This document shows positions 56,166 to 63,943 of a stretch of 64,000 bases of DNA, piece after piece. The notes beneath the pieces were generated by a model. The model saw only the letters and a list, made by a program, of their open reading frames with translations. It did not search any database and was not told the origin of the DNA. Every line of letters begins with the position of its first letter. Within the stretch, counting starts at the first letter, position 1. Source of the DNA: Methanobrevibacter oralis (lineage in GTDB: Archaea; Methanobacteriota; Methanobacteria; Methanobacteriales; Methanobacteriaceae); assembly GCF_001639275.1 (NCBI RefSeq), contig NZ_LWMU01000092.1:1-64000 (forward strand). Reading direction: 5' to 3'. A program made the position numbers and the translations under genes.

Positions 56166-57258
56166 TTATATCCTATTTTTAATATAATCTAGATATTTAT
56201 TAATTTTTTTGTATTCTAAATTTTTCATATATTTTTCCATAAAATTCCAATCGGGGGTTTTTTTAGAGTCTAATGGTAATAATATCTTACTTTTATTTAA
56301 CCTATTTAATGTGGCTCCATTTCCACCCCAATTAAATTTTTCCATTAGTTTTTTTAATAAATGGATTAAAAACAATGCATTATATTTATTTAATTGTTTA
56401 TTATAAATAATTTGTATATTTTGACCTGTATAAAATTTATTTCCTTGATAAAAAGCTGTCTGAGTATCTAAACCAATAGTAATAACATTACATTCATTTA
56501 TAATATATTTTTCACTTTGTTTATCTATAAAATCAGTTATACCATTATTTTCATCTGTTCTTGTAATATATGGTATTCTTCCTTTTTTATTTATGAGTTT
56601 ATTTTTATCAATTCCACTAGATGTGGATTTTATTTCAAATATTTCTGAAAGAACAAAAACACCCCATTTTTTATTACAAAGTGTTTCTATTTTTTCACCC
56701 CCCCCCCTTTTCCTCAACAGAAATTTCTAATTTATTAATTTTCTCATTGATAAATTCATTATATTTATTTATTAATTTTTTTTCAATATTGCGCATATAG
56801 TTTTCCATAAACTCAAAATCAGGCACTCCTTTAGAATTAGTTGGTAGTTGTATTTTTTGTTTTTTTATTCTAGCTTGACTAAATTTGTAACCATAATTGA
56901 ATTTATTATTTGTTGCGGATTTTATAGATGCAACAATAAAAAATCCAGTATATTTATTCATTTTAAATTTCGGGATTAATTTTTCAACATGATCTGATGC
57001 AGAAAACTTAGTCCATTGATAATGAACATGTCCATTAGTAGCACTATCAATAACTATAACATTTTCTTCTTCAGTATAATATTTGTAAAATCCATCCACG
57101 CCCATGAAATTAGATTTTGTAGTTATATATGGATATGGAAACATTGTTTCATTTTTAGTTTGGAGTTCGTTTAATGGTGTAGTTTTAGTTCCAGTTACTT
57201 CAAATAAGTCATTTAATTGGTATTCTCCCCATGTTTTATCTTTTAGTTCTTTAATCAT
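56166..57258 (-). CDS. specificity subunit of a BcgI-like restriction system, split by a G10 tract
   Basis: As sequenced this is two frames. 57,258-56,695 codes for 187 residues: first target-recognition domain TWGEYQLNDLFEVTG to LPTNSKGVPDFEFMENYM, ending EEKGGG at a TGA. The second half, 56,697 down to 56,166, codes for the second TRD: WGVFVLSEIFEIKS to LPLDSKKTPDWNFMEKYM. The halves are tandem repeats of one another. The break is at a run of ten G on the coding strand (56,698-56,707). With nine G the frame continues ...KGGGEKIETL and gives one 363-residue protein, close to the size of BcgI B subunits. AAGGAGTAAC precedes the ATG, 7 bp after the nuclease-methyltransferase gene. Confidence 0.88.
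56698..56707. repeat. G10/C10 homopolymer tract (slippage switch)
   Basis: Ten C on the plus strand, ten G on the coding strand of the specificity gene, in a very AT-rich genome. Its length decides the reading frame. G10 gives a TGA right after the tract; G9 (or G12) joins the two TRD halves. Confidence 0.9.
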
Positions 57259-57265
57259 ATTATAG

Positions 57266-59149
57266 TTACTCCTTAAATAAATAATCTTTTTCTTTTAATA
57301 TCATTTCAAATTCAAAAGTTAGATATTCATGCATTGTTTCTTTGAAAAAATTTTGTGAGGGAATATTGTCATTGAAATAATAAAATGAATGTAACCATTC
57401 ATCAGTTGGTTCTATTGTAGATTTTACCATGAATTTAGTTGGCGCATCAATTTGATCTCTCCAACATTGCAATAAATGTTCTTTTCTTTCGATAGCTCTT
57501 TCTGTTTTTATAATTCCCACATGTTTACTTAATTCGTAGCCATCATCTTCAAAATTAATGAACTTACATCTTTTATCAATTGGATGTGCTTTATTTGCAG
57601 TGAATATTGCAATGCAGGGTATAGTCCCAATTCTATAAAATGTAGTGTCTCCATCGAGACTTATAACTCCTTCCAAAGTATGTTTTTTAAGTATTTCTTT
57701 TTTAATGGATCTATCTTCTTTATTTTTACCAACCATGGCAGATTGAGGCACTATCACGGCACAACGTGCATTATCATCTAATGAATCAAGCAAATGTTTA
57801 ACAAAGTTTATTTCAGATAAATGTGCAGTCTCTTTATTTTTTCTTAGTGAATATGGAGGATTCATCATACCTACTGTATATTTATTTTCTTTTAACTTTT
57901 GAGAATCTTGTTTTAGGAAATCTGCACAAATTAAGTTTGTTTTACCATCACCTCTTAACACCATATTTGTAGTTGCTATTGAAAACATATTTTCTCTTAT
58001 TTCAATACCATGGAGATTATTTTGTTTTATATAATCACGATCATCATTAGTTTCAACTGCCTCTAACATCCGATTCATTGCTGAGATTAAAAAGCTTCCT
58101 GTACCGGCACATGGATCTAAAACTTTATCTTTAGGAGTTATTTCTAATATTTCACAAAATAATTCTGTAATATGTTTTGGAGTGAGTACAATTCCTAATG
58201 TTTGTCCATCACCTCCACTATATTTAATGAATTCTTCATAAAAAAACCCTAATATGTCTTCATGGATTGTTGAGATTGCTGGAAAAATTTTATCTTTAAT
58301 ATATTCTGTAAAATACTTTAAAGGTGTTTTACCTAATGTTTCATCAATTTCATTAAGATTGGGTCTATCTTTAATAAAATTAAATTGGTGCATTATAGCT
58401 TCTATTTTTGTTTCTACTTTTATTCTTTGTAGATTACAACATACTGCATCGTTTATTATTTTTCCATCATTATTAATTTCATCAGCATTAAGTGATTGAT
58501 CTATGTTTTTATTTTCATTCAATGCGAGTAATATTGCTGAAACAACTAATGGTTTTTCTGAATCACTTATACTACCTCTAGATGTTAGAAGTTCATTTAA
58601 TTCTTTTGATTTTTCTAACACTTCTTCTATTTCTATAACTTCTGCTGGAGTTTCATTTAATATAATCTCTTTATAGTATTTGTCTATATTATTTTCATTA
58701 AAGTTTTCAAAGTTTTCAACTTCATCAAGTAATTGATAATCATGTTCATCTAAAAATATGGGTCTTATTATGTGGTGTTTTTCATCACCACTACAACCAA
58801 AAGCAAAAATCTTTTTAAAATTGGTATTTTTGATTATATGTTTAGCATAATGTACTGCACCATTTTCAGCATAATCATTTATTGCTTTTGTTCTTAAATC
58901 TAATTTATTTGGATTTTTTTCACAATATAATGCTTGTTTATTTGTTTCAGCTTTGTCTTCAATAACTATTATAAAATCATTGGATTTTCCAACAAATTCT
59001 GGAAATCCTACGGAGTTAGTGCCTTTTTTAGATGCTGTTTTTAATGCTTCATTAATTTCTTTTATATTGCTTTCATTGGCTTTAAAATTTATTTTTGCAC
59101 TATCTAATAATCTTGCTATAAATAAATCAGTATTTTTTTCATTAACCAT
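57266..59149 (-). CDS. BcgI-like nuclease-methyltransferase fusion (A subunit)
   Basis: A 627-residue protein. The N-terminal 150 residues contain GFPEFVGKSNDFIIVIEDKA near residue 48, a PD-(D/E)xK nuclease core (P-E ... D-x5-EDK). The N6-adenine methyltransferase part has DPCAGTGSFLISAMNRM (motif I, near residue 345) and GMMNPPYS (motif IV, NPPY), then NFVKHLLDSLDDNARCAVIVP. BcgI A subunits have this nuclease-methyltransferase fusion and similar length; they work with a B subunit that sets the DNA target. Type I HsdM lacks the nuclease part, and no hsdR is present. It is the first gene of the two-gene operon. Confidence 0.85.
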   Translation of the reverse strand: MVNEKNTDLFIARLLDSAKINFKANESNIKEINEALKTASKKGTNSVGFPEFVGKSNDFIIVIEDKAETNKQALYCEKNPNKLDLRTKAINDYAENGAVHYAKHIIKNTNFKKIFAFGCSGDEKHHIIRPIFLDEHDYQLLDEVENFENFNENNIDKYYKEIILNETPAEVIEIEEVLEKSKELNELLTSRGSISDSEKPLVVSAILLALNENKNIDQSLNADEINNDGKIINDAVCCNLQRIKVETKIEAIMHQFNFIKDRPNLNEIDETLGKTPLKYFTEYIKDKIFPAISTIHEDILGFFYEEFIKYSGGDGQTLGIVLTPKHITELFCEILEITPKDKVLDPCAGTGSFLISAMNRMLEAVETNDDRDYIKQNNLHGIEIRENMFSIATTNMVLRGDGKTNLICADFLKQDSQKLKENKYTVGMMNPPYSLRKNKETAHLSEINFVKHLLDSLDDNARCAVIVPQSAMVGKNKEDRSIKKEILKKHTLEGVISLDGDTTFYRIGTIPCIAIFTANKAHPIDKRCKFINFEDDGYELSKHVGIIKTERAIERKEHLLQCWRDQIDAPTKFMVKSTIEPTDEWLHSFYYFNDNIPSQNFFKETMHEYLTFEFEMILKEKDYLFKE

Positions 59150-59419
59150 ACTTACATTCTCATTGAATTATTAATATTACTATTTTTGAAGTTTTATTTA
59201 TTTACACTAATATATTTTCCTTTTATTTTTTTTATCATTTTTTGTACAGTTTAGTATTTTTTATACTTTTTTTTAAATTGTTGTACCATGTGTTTTTGGA
59301 CTTTTCACTATACAATTAACTATTTTTTATTTTATTTTATTGAATAATGTTTAAAATAATTAAAAGAAAAGGTTTAAATATTTAATTAACTAATATACTA
59401 ATCAAGGAAGAAAAAGCCT

Positions 59420-59587
59420 ATGTCAAAATATATTTTTGCAAGTTATGATAACCACAAAAAAGCACCAATCCCAAGATTAATCTAGCGAGATTACCATATG
59501 TCATGGAACAGATCACATTATGACTTTGGTCATTATGGAGGGCGAAGTGTTATTGGTCATCGTAAATACAAAGCAAGATATTTATAA
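59420..59587 (+). pseudogene. small frame interrupted by one TAG
   Basis: ATG 59,420 opens MSKYIFASYDNHKKAPIPRL-I, then a TAG at 59,486, then the same frame continues RDYHMSWNRSHYDFGHYGG with RSVIGHRKYKARYL to a TAA at 59,585. Total 54 sense codons plus the TAG. The second part can also start at the ATG at 59,498. The Tyr/His/Arg-rich composition is even on both sides of the TAG, which suggests one gene with a single nonsense change or a read-through amber codon. No family recognised. Confidence 0.45.
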
Positions 59588-59686
59588 ATTTTGATAATTT
59601 AGATATATTTAATATAATTTAAATATATAAATATCCAATGTAGAGTAATAATAAAAATACTTAAGATATTATGAGAGTTGAGAAAT

Positions 59687-60829
59687 ATGATTGCCAGAGC
59701 GAAAATAAATCCAAAAATGATGGAATGGGCTAGACTTCATGCAGGATTTACAAATGGCTATGAAGAGGTTCTACCACTTGAAATAAAAAATAGATATGAA
59801 AAATGGGAAAATGGTGATGTTTCACCAACATGGAAACAATTAAGAACTGCAAGTAAAAAGTTTAATTTACCTACAGCATTCTTTTTCATGAAAAATCCAC
59901 CCATGTTTGATGATTCGCCTAATTTAATAAATTATAGAAAGTTAGACATAGATTCTATTTATCAATCAAATTCTCCAGCATTAATTGAAAATATTCATAA
60001 ATCAGAAACAAGGAGATTAATATTCATGGAACTATCCGAAGAATTAGGTGAAGATATATCCAGTTTTAATGTTCCTGTATTAGCTCATAATAAAAAAGCA
60101 TTTTCAGAATACATTCGTGAAATTTTAGATGTTTCTATAGAAACTCAAAAATCATGGATGAAAGAAAAAAAACATTATTCTTTCTTAAATAATTGGAAAG
60201 AAATAATCACAAACAAATTAGGAATATTAATATTTGAAACTGAAGGTGTGGAAATTGAAGAAATGAGAGGATTATGCATACTACATGATAAAATCCCAAT
60301 TATATTGTTAAATGGTAAAGATGAACCTAATGGTAGAATATTCACATTATTCCATGAATTAACACATTTGCTACTTGGAGAAAGTGCAATTTGTGGAGAT
60401 GATATGAATAAATCAATTGAAATCTTCTGCAATTCAGTAGCAGGAGAATTCCTTGTACCTGAACATGATTTACTAGAAAATATTAACAACTCTGATTTAT
60501 CTGATGAATCATTAAAAGGATTATATAATACATATGGAGTTAGTGAATATGTAATATTAAGAAGATTATTTGACCTTAATAAGATTACTAAAACTGAATA
60601 TGATTCTAAAATCGACCACTACATTAATTTCAATACTAATACAGATGACGAATCCAAAGGATTTTACCTTTATAATATGGTTAAATATAATGGAAGACCT
60701 TTTTATTCGTTAGTTTTAGAGGCTTATGATTATGGGATTATAAGTTCATTAGAATTCTCAAAATATACTAATCTTGGTCAAAAACAAATCCCAAAATTAC
60801 AAGAGATTTTATTTGGAGGAGAACAATGA
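59687..60829 (+). CDS. ImmA/IrrE-family metallopeptidase with N-terminal XRE-like region
   Basis: A 380-residue protein. Residues 1 to about 70 resemble the helix-turn-helix region found in HigA-like regulators (MMEWARLHAGFTNGYEEVLP; ISPTWKQL-type segment VSPTWKQLRTASKKFNLPT). The zinc peptidase site FHELTHLLLGE (HExxH) is near residue 225, with EIFCNSVAGEFLVP as the third-ligand segment. Such proteins cleave repressors or act as antitoxins. Its stop overlaps the start of the DUF4411 gene (ATGA). ATG 59,687 was chosen; a TTG three codons earlier is weaker. Confidence 0.85.
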   Translation: MIARAKINPKMMEWARLHAGFTNGYEEVLPLEIKNRYEKWENGDVSPTWKQLRTASKKFNLPTAFFFMKNPPMFDDSPNLINYRKLDIDSIYQSNSPALIENIHKSETRRLIFMELSEELGEDISSFNVPVLAHNKKAFSEYIREILDVSIETQKSWMKEKKHYSFLNNWKEIITNKLGILIFETEGVEIEEMRGLCILHDKIPIILLNGKDEPNGRIFTLFHELTHLLLGESAICGDDMNKSIEIFCNSVAGEFLVPEHDLLENINNSDLSDESLKGLYNTYGVSEYVILRRLFDLNKITKTEYDSKIDHYINFNTNTDDESKGFYLYNMVKYNGRPFYSLVLEAYDYGIISSLEFSKYTNLGQKQIPKLQEILFGGEQ

Positions 60830-61293
60830 GTAAATATATCATTGATTCATCCTCGTTAGATGAATTAGAAGATAAATATCCAATGGATATTTCTGTTTTT
60901 GAACCAATTTATTCTAAACTAAATCAAATGTTTGAAAATGGAAATCTATTTTCAATTAGAGAAGTTTATGAAGAATTAAGAGATTCACAAGAATATTGGG
61001 ATGATTATGAAGAATGTTTTAGAGAATTAACTGAAAAAGAATCTGAAAATGTTACTGAAATTTTAGATTCAGAAGAATTTTCAGTTTTTGTAAATTGGGG
61101 ATTAAAAGAAAATGATGGGCATTGGGCGGATCCACATTTAGTAGCATGTGCAATGGAAGATTCTAATTTAGTGATTATATCTGAAGAAAGTTCACGAAAT
61201 AAACCTCAACGAAAAATACCTTATGTCTGTAGTAAAAAAGGGATACGTTGCATAAAATTGTTAGAATTTTTAAGAGAAATTGAAATATTATAA
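60826..61293 (+). CDS. DUF4411 PIN-like protein (putative toxin)
   Basis: A 155-residue PIN-like domain protein: KYIIDSSSLDELEDKYPMD (first Asp of the PIN site), SIREVYEELRD, ADPHLVACAMEDSNLVIISEE (later acidic residues). DUF4411 belongs to the PIN RNase superfamily and is commonly encoded next to an XRE/ImmA-type gene, as here, in predicted toxin-antitoxin pairs. Coupled by a 4-bp overlap to the upstream gene. Confidence 0.83.
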   Translation: MSKYIIDSSSLDELEDKYPMDISVFEPIYSKLNQMFENGNLFSIREVYEELRDSQEYWDDYEECFRELTEKESENVTEILDSEEFSVFVNWGLKENDGHWADPHLVACAMEDSNLVIISEESSRNKPQRKIPYVCSKKGIRCIKLLEFLREIEIL

Positions 61294-61311
61294 ATATCTG
61301 AAAAAATAAAT

Positions 61312-61451
61312 GTAATTATGATACGAGGGGTCGTAGGTACTGGCATACCTCGCCCTCGTACAGTTACTTAAAAAACAAGTTACCTACAAGGGATAAAATG
61401 AGTTCAAGTAACCAATATTAATTTATGGTTAAAATACTATATAACTTTTTG
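61312..61451 (+). ncRNA. structured RNA unit, copy 1
   Basis: Outer helix GTAAT (61,312-61,316) with GTTAC (61,363-61,367). Inside is a long hairpin: TACGAGGG (61,322-61,329) with CCCTCGTA (61,353-61,360), then CG and AGGTA/TACCT around the loop CTGGCA. An A-rich linker leads to GTTACCTACAAGGGATAAAATGA and a 3' block AGTAACCAATATTAATTTATGG...AAAATACTATATAACTTTTTG that is shared almost exactly with copy 2. A second GTTAC (61,379) can pair with GTAAC (61,408). Confidence 0.55.
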
Positions 61452-61505
61452 GAGATAATTATTAGTATAAATATTAAATATTTGAAAGAACAAAATTAGC
61501 AATAT

Positions 61506-61655
61506 GTAACATTCGTGATTATGAGTAGGATCATTGGTGTTGGAGCACCTCACCTTCTCAAAACCACAGGTTACAAAAAAACAGAACACCTAACGGGATG
61601 AAATGATTTCAGTAACCAATATTAATTTATGGTCAAAATACTATATAACTTTTTG
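61506..61655 (+). ncRNA. structured RNA unit, copy 2
   Basis: Outer helix GTAAC (61,506-61,510) with GTTAC (61,570-61,574); inner hairpin TGAG.AGG (61,522-61,529) with CCT.CTCA (61,553-61,560) and GGTG/CACC around a loop. The hairpin sequence differs from copy 1 but the layout is the same. Then an A-rich linker, ACCTAACGGGATGAAATGA and the shared 3' block to TATAACTTTTTG. GGTTAC (61,569-61,574) can alternatively pair with GTAACC (61,612-61,617), which would undo the outer helix. Confidence 0.55.
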
Positions 61656-61748
61656 TTATATAGTCGCTGACGAAAAGCGAAGTTTAAAATACTTAGCGGA
61701 AGCTATAAACAAATTTTATTACTTTTTACAAAAAAATATAAAAAAGAA

Positions 61749-61904
61749 TTATTCTTTTTTACACACTGTCATAGTATCATTTTTAAAATCAATTTCCCAA
61801 ATTAATGTGTCTCCTTTTTTTAAATTGAAAAAGTCACGTGCAGTTGATGGAATTGTGGTTGTTAAAGACCCAGCAACCTTTTGGATTTTTGTTTCATATT
61901 TCAT
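61749..61904 (-). CDS. AbrB/MazE-type small DNA-binding protein
   Basis: A 51-residue protein (MKYETKIQKVAGSLTTTIPS; ARDFFNLKKGDTLIWEIDF) with the swapped-hairpin AbrB/MazE pattern: basic start, V-x-G-S-L-T-x-T-I-P-x-x-x-R, then L-K-x-G-D-x-L. GGAGAAT precedes the ATG. These act as antitoxins or transcription regulators; no toxin is directly adjacent. Confidence 0.8.
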   Translation of the reverse strand: MKYETKIQKVAGSLTTTIPSTARDFFNLKKGDTLIWEIDFKNDTMTVCKKE

Positions 61905-62018
61905 ATCAAAATTCTCCTTATTTTTATTAAAATATATATGTTTTAATTTTTATTTAAACTTATCTTTATATTATTCTTTAAAGAATAAAAATTTAATTAA
62001 AATAGGAGGTGAATAATT

Positions 62019-62180
62019 ATGACAGTCAATTTATTAAAAAAAATAGAACATGAACTAACATGTATTACAGGTTTATATGCAGCAGATAATCTAGAATTTA
62101 ATGAAAGTTTCCAATTAGATTATAATGAATTAATAAAAATGATAAATGAAAAAATAAAAGAATTGGAGACTCAAAAATGA
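62019..62180 (+). CDS. small helical protein of unknown function
   Basis: A 53-residue frame (MTVNLLKKIEHELTCITGLY ... MINEKIKELETQK). AGGAGGTGA lies 7 bases before the ATG, an almost perfect ribosome site, so it is very probably translated. Not recognised. Confidence 0.6.
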   Translation: MTVNLLKKIEHELTCITGLYAADNLEFNESFQLDYNELIKMINEKIKELETQK

Positions 62181-62190
62181 GATCCTCCAA
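62163..62190. terminator. convergent terminator hairpin
   Basis: TTGGAG.CTCA-AAAA-TGAG...CTCCAA, a two-part stem over the stop codon of the 53-residue gene and just beyond the KTSC gene end. It can end transcription from both sides. Confidence 0.55.
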
Positions 62191-62196
62191 TTGAGT

Positions 62197-62409
62197 TCAT
62201 TCTAATTTAGTATATGGATATTTGTCCTTAATGTTATTATGGAAATATTTGCCTTTTGAACTAGCAGCCATTAATCCATCATAAACATCTTGAGGAACAT
62301 TGTAATATTCATAAAGGCCACTTTTTAAGAATTTAATTCTCAATGTTTCTGTTGAAGGATCATAGCCTACAGATTCTAAATTACTTGAACTTACTGGTGT
62401 CATAATCAT
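62197..62409 (-). CDS. KTSC-domain protein
   Basis: A 70-residue protein of the KTSC family (TPVSSSNLESVGYDPSTETL; YEYYNVPQDVYDGLMAASSK; GKYFHNNIKDKYPY). The family is named for its fusion to lysyl-tRNA synthetase and is common in phages. AGGAGGTGA precedes ATG 62,409. Its role is not established. Confidence 0.85.
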   Translation of the reverse strand: MIMTPVSSSNLESVGYDPSTETLRIKFLKSGLYEYYNVPQDVYDGLMAASSKGKYFHNNIKDKYPYTKLE

Positions 62410-62476
62410 TTTTTCACCTCCTTTTTATTGGGTAGATATATAATATGTAATTAAAAATATAAAAAGTAGTGATAAC

Positions 62477-62510
62477 TATATAAATATTTATTAATAGAAA
62501 TATTTATATA
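62477..62510. promoter_or_regulatory. 13-bp perfect dyad in a divergent promoter
   Basis: TATATAAATATTT, 8-base spacer ATTAATAG, AAATATTTATATA. It lies between the KTSC gene (minus) and the gene at 62,603 (plus). Each arm contains a TATA-like sequence, so a factor bound here could control both directions. Confidence 0.5.
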
Positions 62511-62539
62511 TAAGTTAATACAACAATATATATTAAAGA

Positions 62540-62602
62540 ATTAACAAAGAGTTGGAGCTCAATGTTAATCTCTTAAAAAAAGTCCTAACGGGATGAATAG
62601 AA
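62540..62602 (+). promoter_or_regulatory. third copy of the structured unit, as a 5' leader
   Basis: ATTAAC (62,540-62,545) pairs with GTTAAT (62,564-62,569) around TTGGAGCTCAA (62,552-62,562). An A-rich linker follows, then CCTAACGGGATGAA (62,584-62,597), identical to the block in copy 2, and the ATG at 62,603. The layout matches the two units at 61,312-61,655 but here the block sits directly in front of a gene. Confidence 0.45.
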
Positions 62603-62767
62603 ATGTTAGATATAGTAGAAATGGGTGAGGGTACTGTTACTCTCAAAAAAGAAGACTATGAACGTTTAGTCTTGGAACGTGACGAATACAAAGCTATTTG
62701 TCATGAGTTTAGTAGAATTAAAAAGAACTTGGATTCTAAAATTAAGGGTGGTGTCATTAATGAGTAA
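62603..62767 (+). CDS. small element protein
   Basis: A 54-residue frame (MLDIVEMGEGTVTLKKEDYE; ICHEFSRIKKNLDSKIKG). A coiled-coil-like segment fills residues 14-45. It overlaps the next gene by 8 bp (62,760), so both are on one message. The GGGATGA of the leader block is its only ribosome-site candidate. Not recognised. Confidence 0.55.
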   Translation: MLDIVEMGEGTVTLKKEDYERLVLERDEYKAICHEFSRIKKNLDSKIKGGVINE

Positions 62768-63449
62768 TGACACTGAACTTAAGGAAATTACTGTTTGGAT
62801 TAATCCTGATTTTGATGAGATCCAAATGGGACAAATAGTGGCAACCACCACTAGTGAGTTTGATTTTAATGGTGTTACTCATGTTTTTGATAAAAGTGCT
62901 ACTACTGGTGTAAATGTACTTGTTGAACACATTGGTGAAGATTATTCTGAATACATCCCTGAAAAGTCATGTAATGGTGGTTGTTATGGGTATGATTATT
63001 GGAAAGTACATCGTGTACTTTCTAATTCTCAAACTGTTAATGTTGAACAGTTAAAAACACGTTATAGGGGTCGTAATTATAAGTATGAGCAGACTCAGAG
63101 AAAAGTTGCTGATGCTTTAGGTTGGACTAGTTTTTATGAAATTACGCCTGTAGAGTTGAAAAATGTGGATCCAGTTTATTTAAAAAAATTAGATCCAGAA
63201 CTAATTTTAGAATTAACAAAAACATATAATGAGTCTCGTGAGGCTTATTGGGAGTTACACGAGGCTGAGTGTGTGCATGATGGTCGTTTGGATTATCATT
63301 CTGCTTGTAAGAAAACTTATGATTTTCTAGATAGTATGGCTTTTGAGGAGTCTAGTAAATGGTTGTTAAGTCATGGTTTGAACACTTTGACTTTGACTCA
63401 GAAGTTATTAGAGGATCCTAATTTTTTAGAGGATGGGGGTTTAATATGA
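62760..63449 (+). CDS. unknown element protein
   Basis: A 229-residue protein starting MSNDTELKEITVWINPDFDE (ATG 62,760; the open frame begins upstream inside the previous gene). KSCNGGCYGYDYWKVHRVLS suggests a metal-binding loop; the C-terminal half is helical (LDPELILELTKTYNESREAY). Not recognised. Overlaps the next gene by 4 bp. Confidence 0.6.
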   Translation: MSNDTELKEITVWINPDFDEIQMGQIVATTTSEFDFNGVTHVFDKSATTGVNVLVEHIGEDYSEYIPEKSCNGGCYGYDYWKVHRVLSNSQTVNVEQLKTRYRGRNYKYEQTQRKVADALGWTSFYEITPVELKNVDPVYLKKLDPELILELTKTYNESREAYWELHEAECVHDGRLDYHSACKKTYDFLDSMAFEESSKWLLSHGLNTLTLTQKLLEDPNFLEDGGLI

Positions 63450-63943
63450 TTAGTACTGGTGATTCTGAGATGGATTATGTCATCAAAACTTTAGATGATA
63501 AGGGTTATGGTCCATGTAACATTAAATTGGACTGGATTAATGAACATCCTTTTATAGTTTTGTATTGTCTTGAGGGTGTTACTGAGTTAGTTCAGAAGTT
63601 CAATTATTTGGGTGTAGGAGTATTGCCTATTAAAGATTCTTATACTATGGGTGTTCCTGGAATTAATTTAAACAGGAATATTTCTAAAGTAGTTGAATAT
63701 GTGGATCAAATCACTAACAAAGGTGAAGATCCTAAAATGGATGGTGTTAAATCAATTGAAGATGTTAAAGTTTGGTTGAAATTACATTATCCTCATGATA
63801 TTCAGGACTTATTAAATATGGGTATTGATAATGATATTGGGATCATTAATGTGTTAAATCATAAGTACCAGTTGGGGCTTATGGAATTAACTACTAATGG
63901 GATTATTTCTGATTATGTAGATGTTGAAGGAGTGATTGTATGA
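63446..63943 (+). CDS. unknown element protein
   Basis: A 165-residue protein (MISTGDSEMDYVIKTLDDKG; LPIKDSYTMGVPGINLNRNI). Not recognised. It overlaps the genes on both sides by 4 bp (ATGA), showing a tightly packed operon 62,603 to beyond 64,000, typical of viral or plasmid gene blocks. Confidence 0.6.
   Translation: MISTGDSEMDYVIKTLDDKGYGPCNIKLDWINEHPFIVLYCLEGVTELVQKFNYLGVGVLPIKDSYTMGVPGINLNRNISKVVEYVDQITNKGEDPKMDGVKSIEDVKVWLKLHYPHDIQDLLNMGIDNDIGIINVLNHKYQLGLMELTTNGIISDYVDVEGVIV

Noticed and set aside
56166-56717. Second specificity half as an independent gene starting at 56,717
   Set aside because: That start is a TTG inside the end of the first half with no ribosome site; the frame simply continues the first half after the G tract.
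56166-59149. Standard type I restriction system
   Set aside because: No hsdR is present, and the methyltransferase carries its own nuclease-like N-terminus, which fits BcgI-type better.
61603-62016. 137-residue plus-strand ORF MISVTNINLWSKYY...
   Set aside because: Its first part is the shared 3' block of RNA copy 2 and the rest runs antisense through the AbrB-type gene; composition is not protein-like.
61312-62602. CRISPR array
   Set aside because: Only three partial repeats at uneven spacing, with long structured sequence between them and no cas genes; not a normal array.
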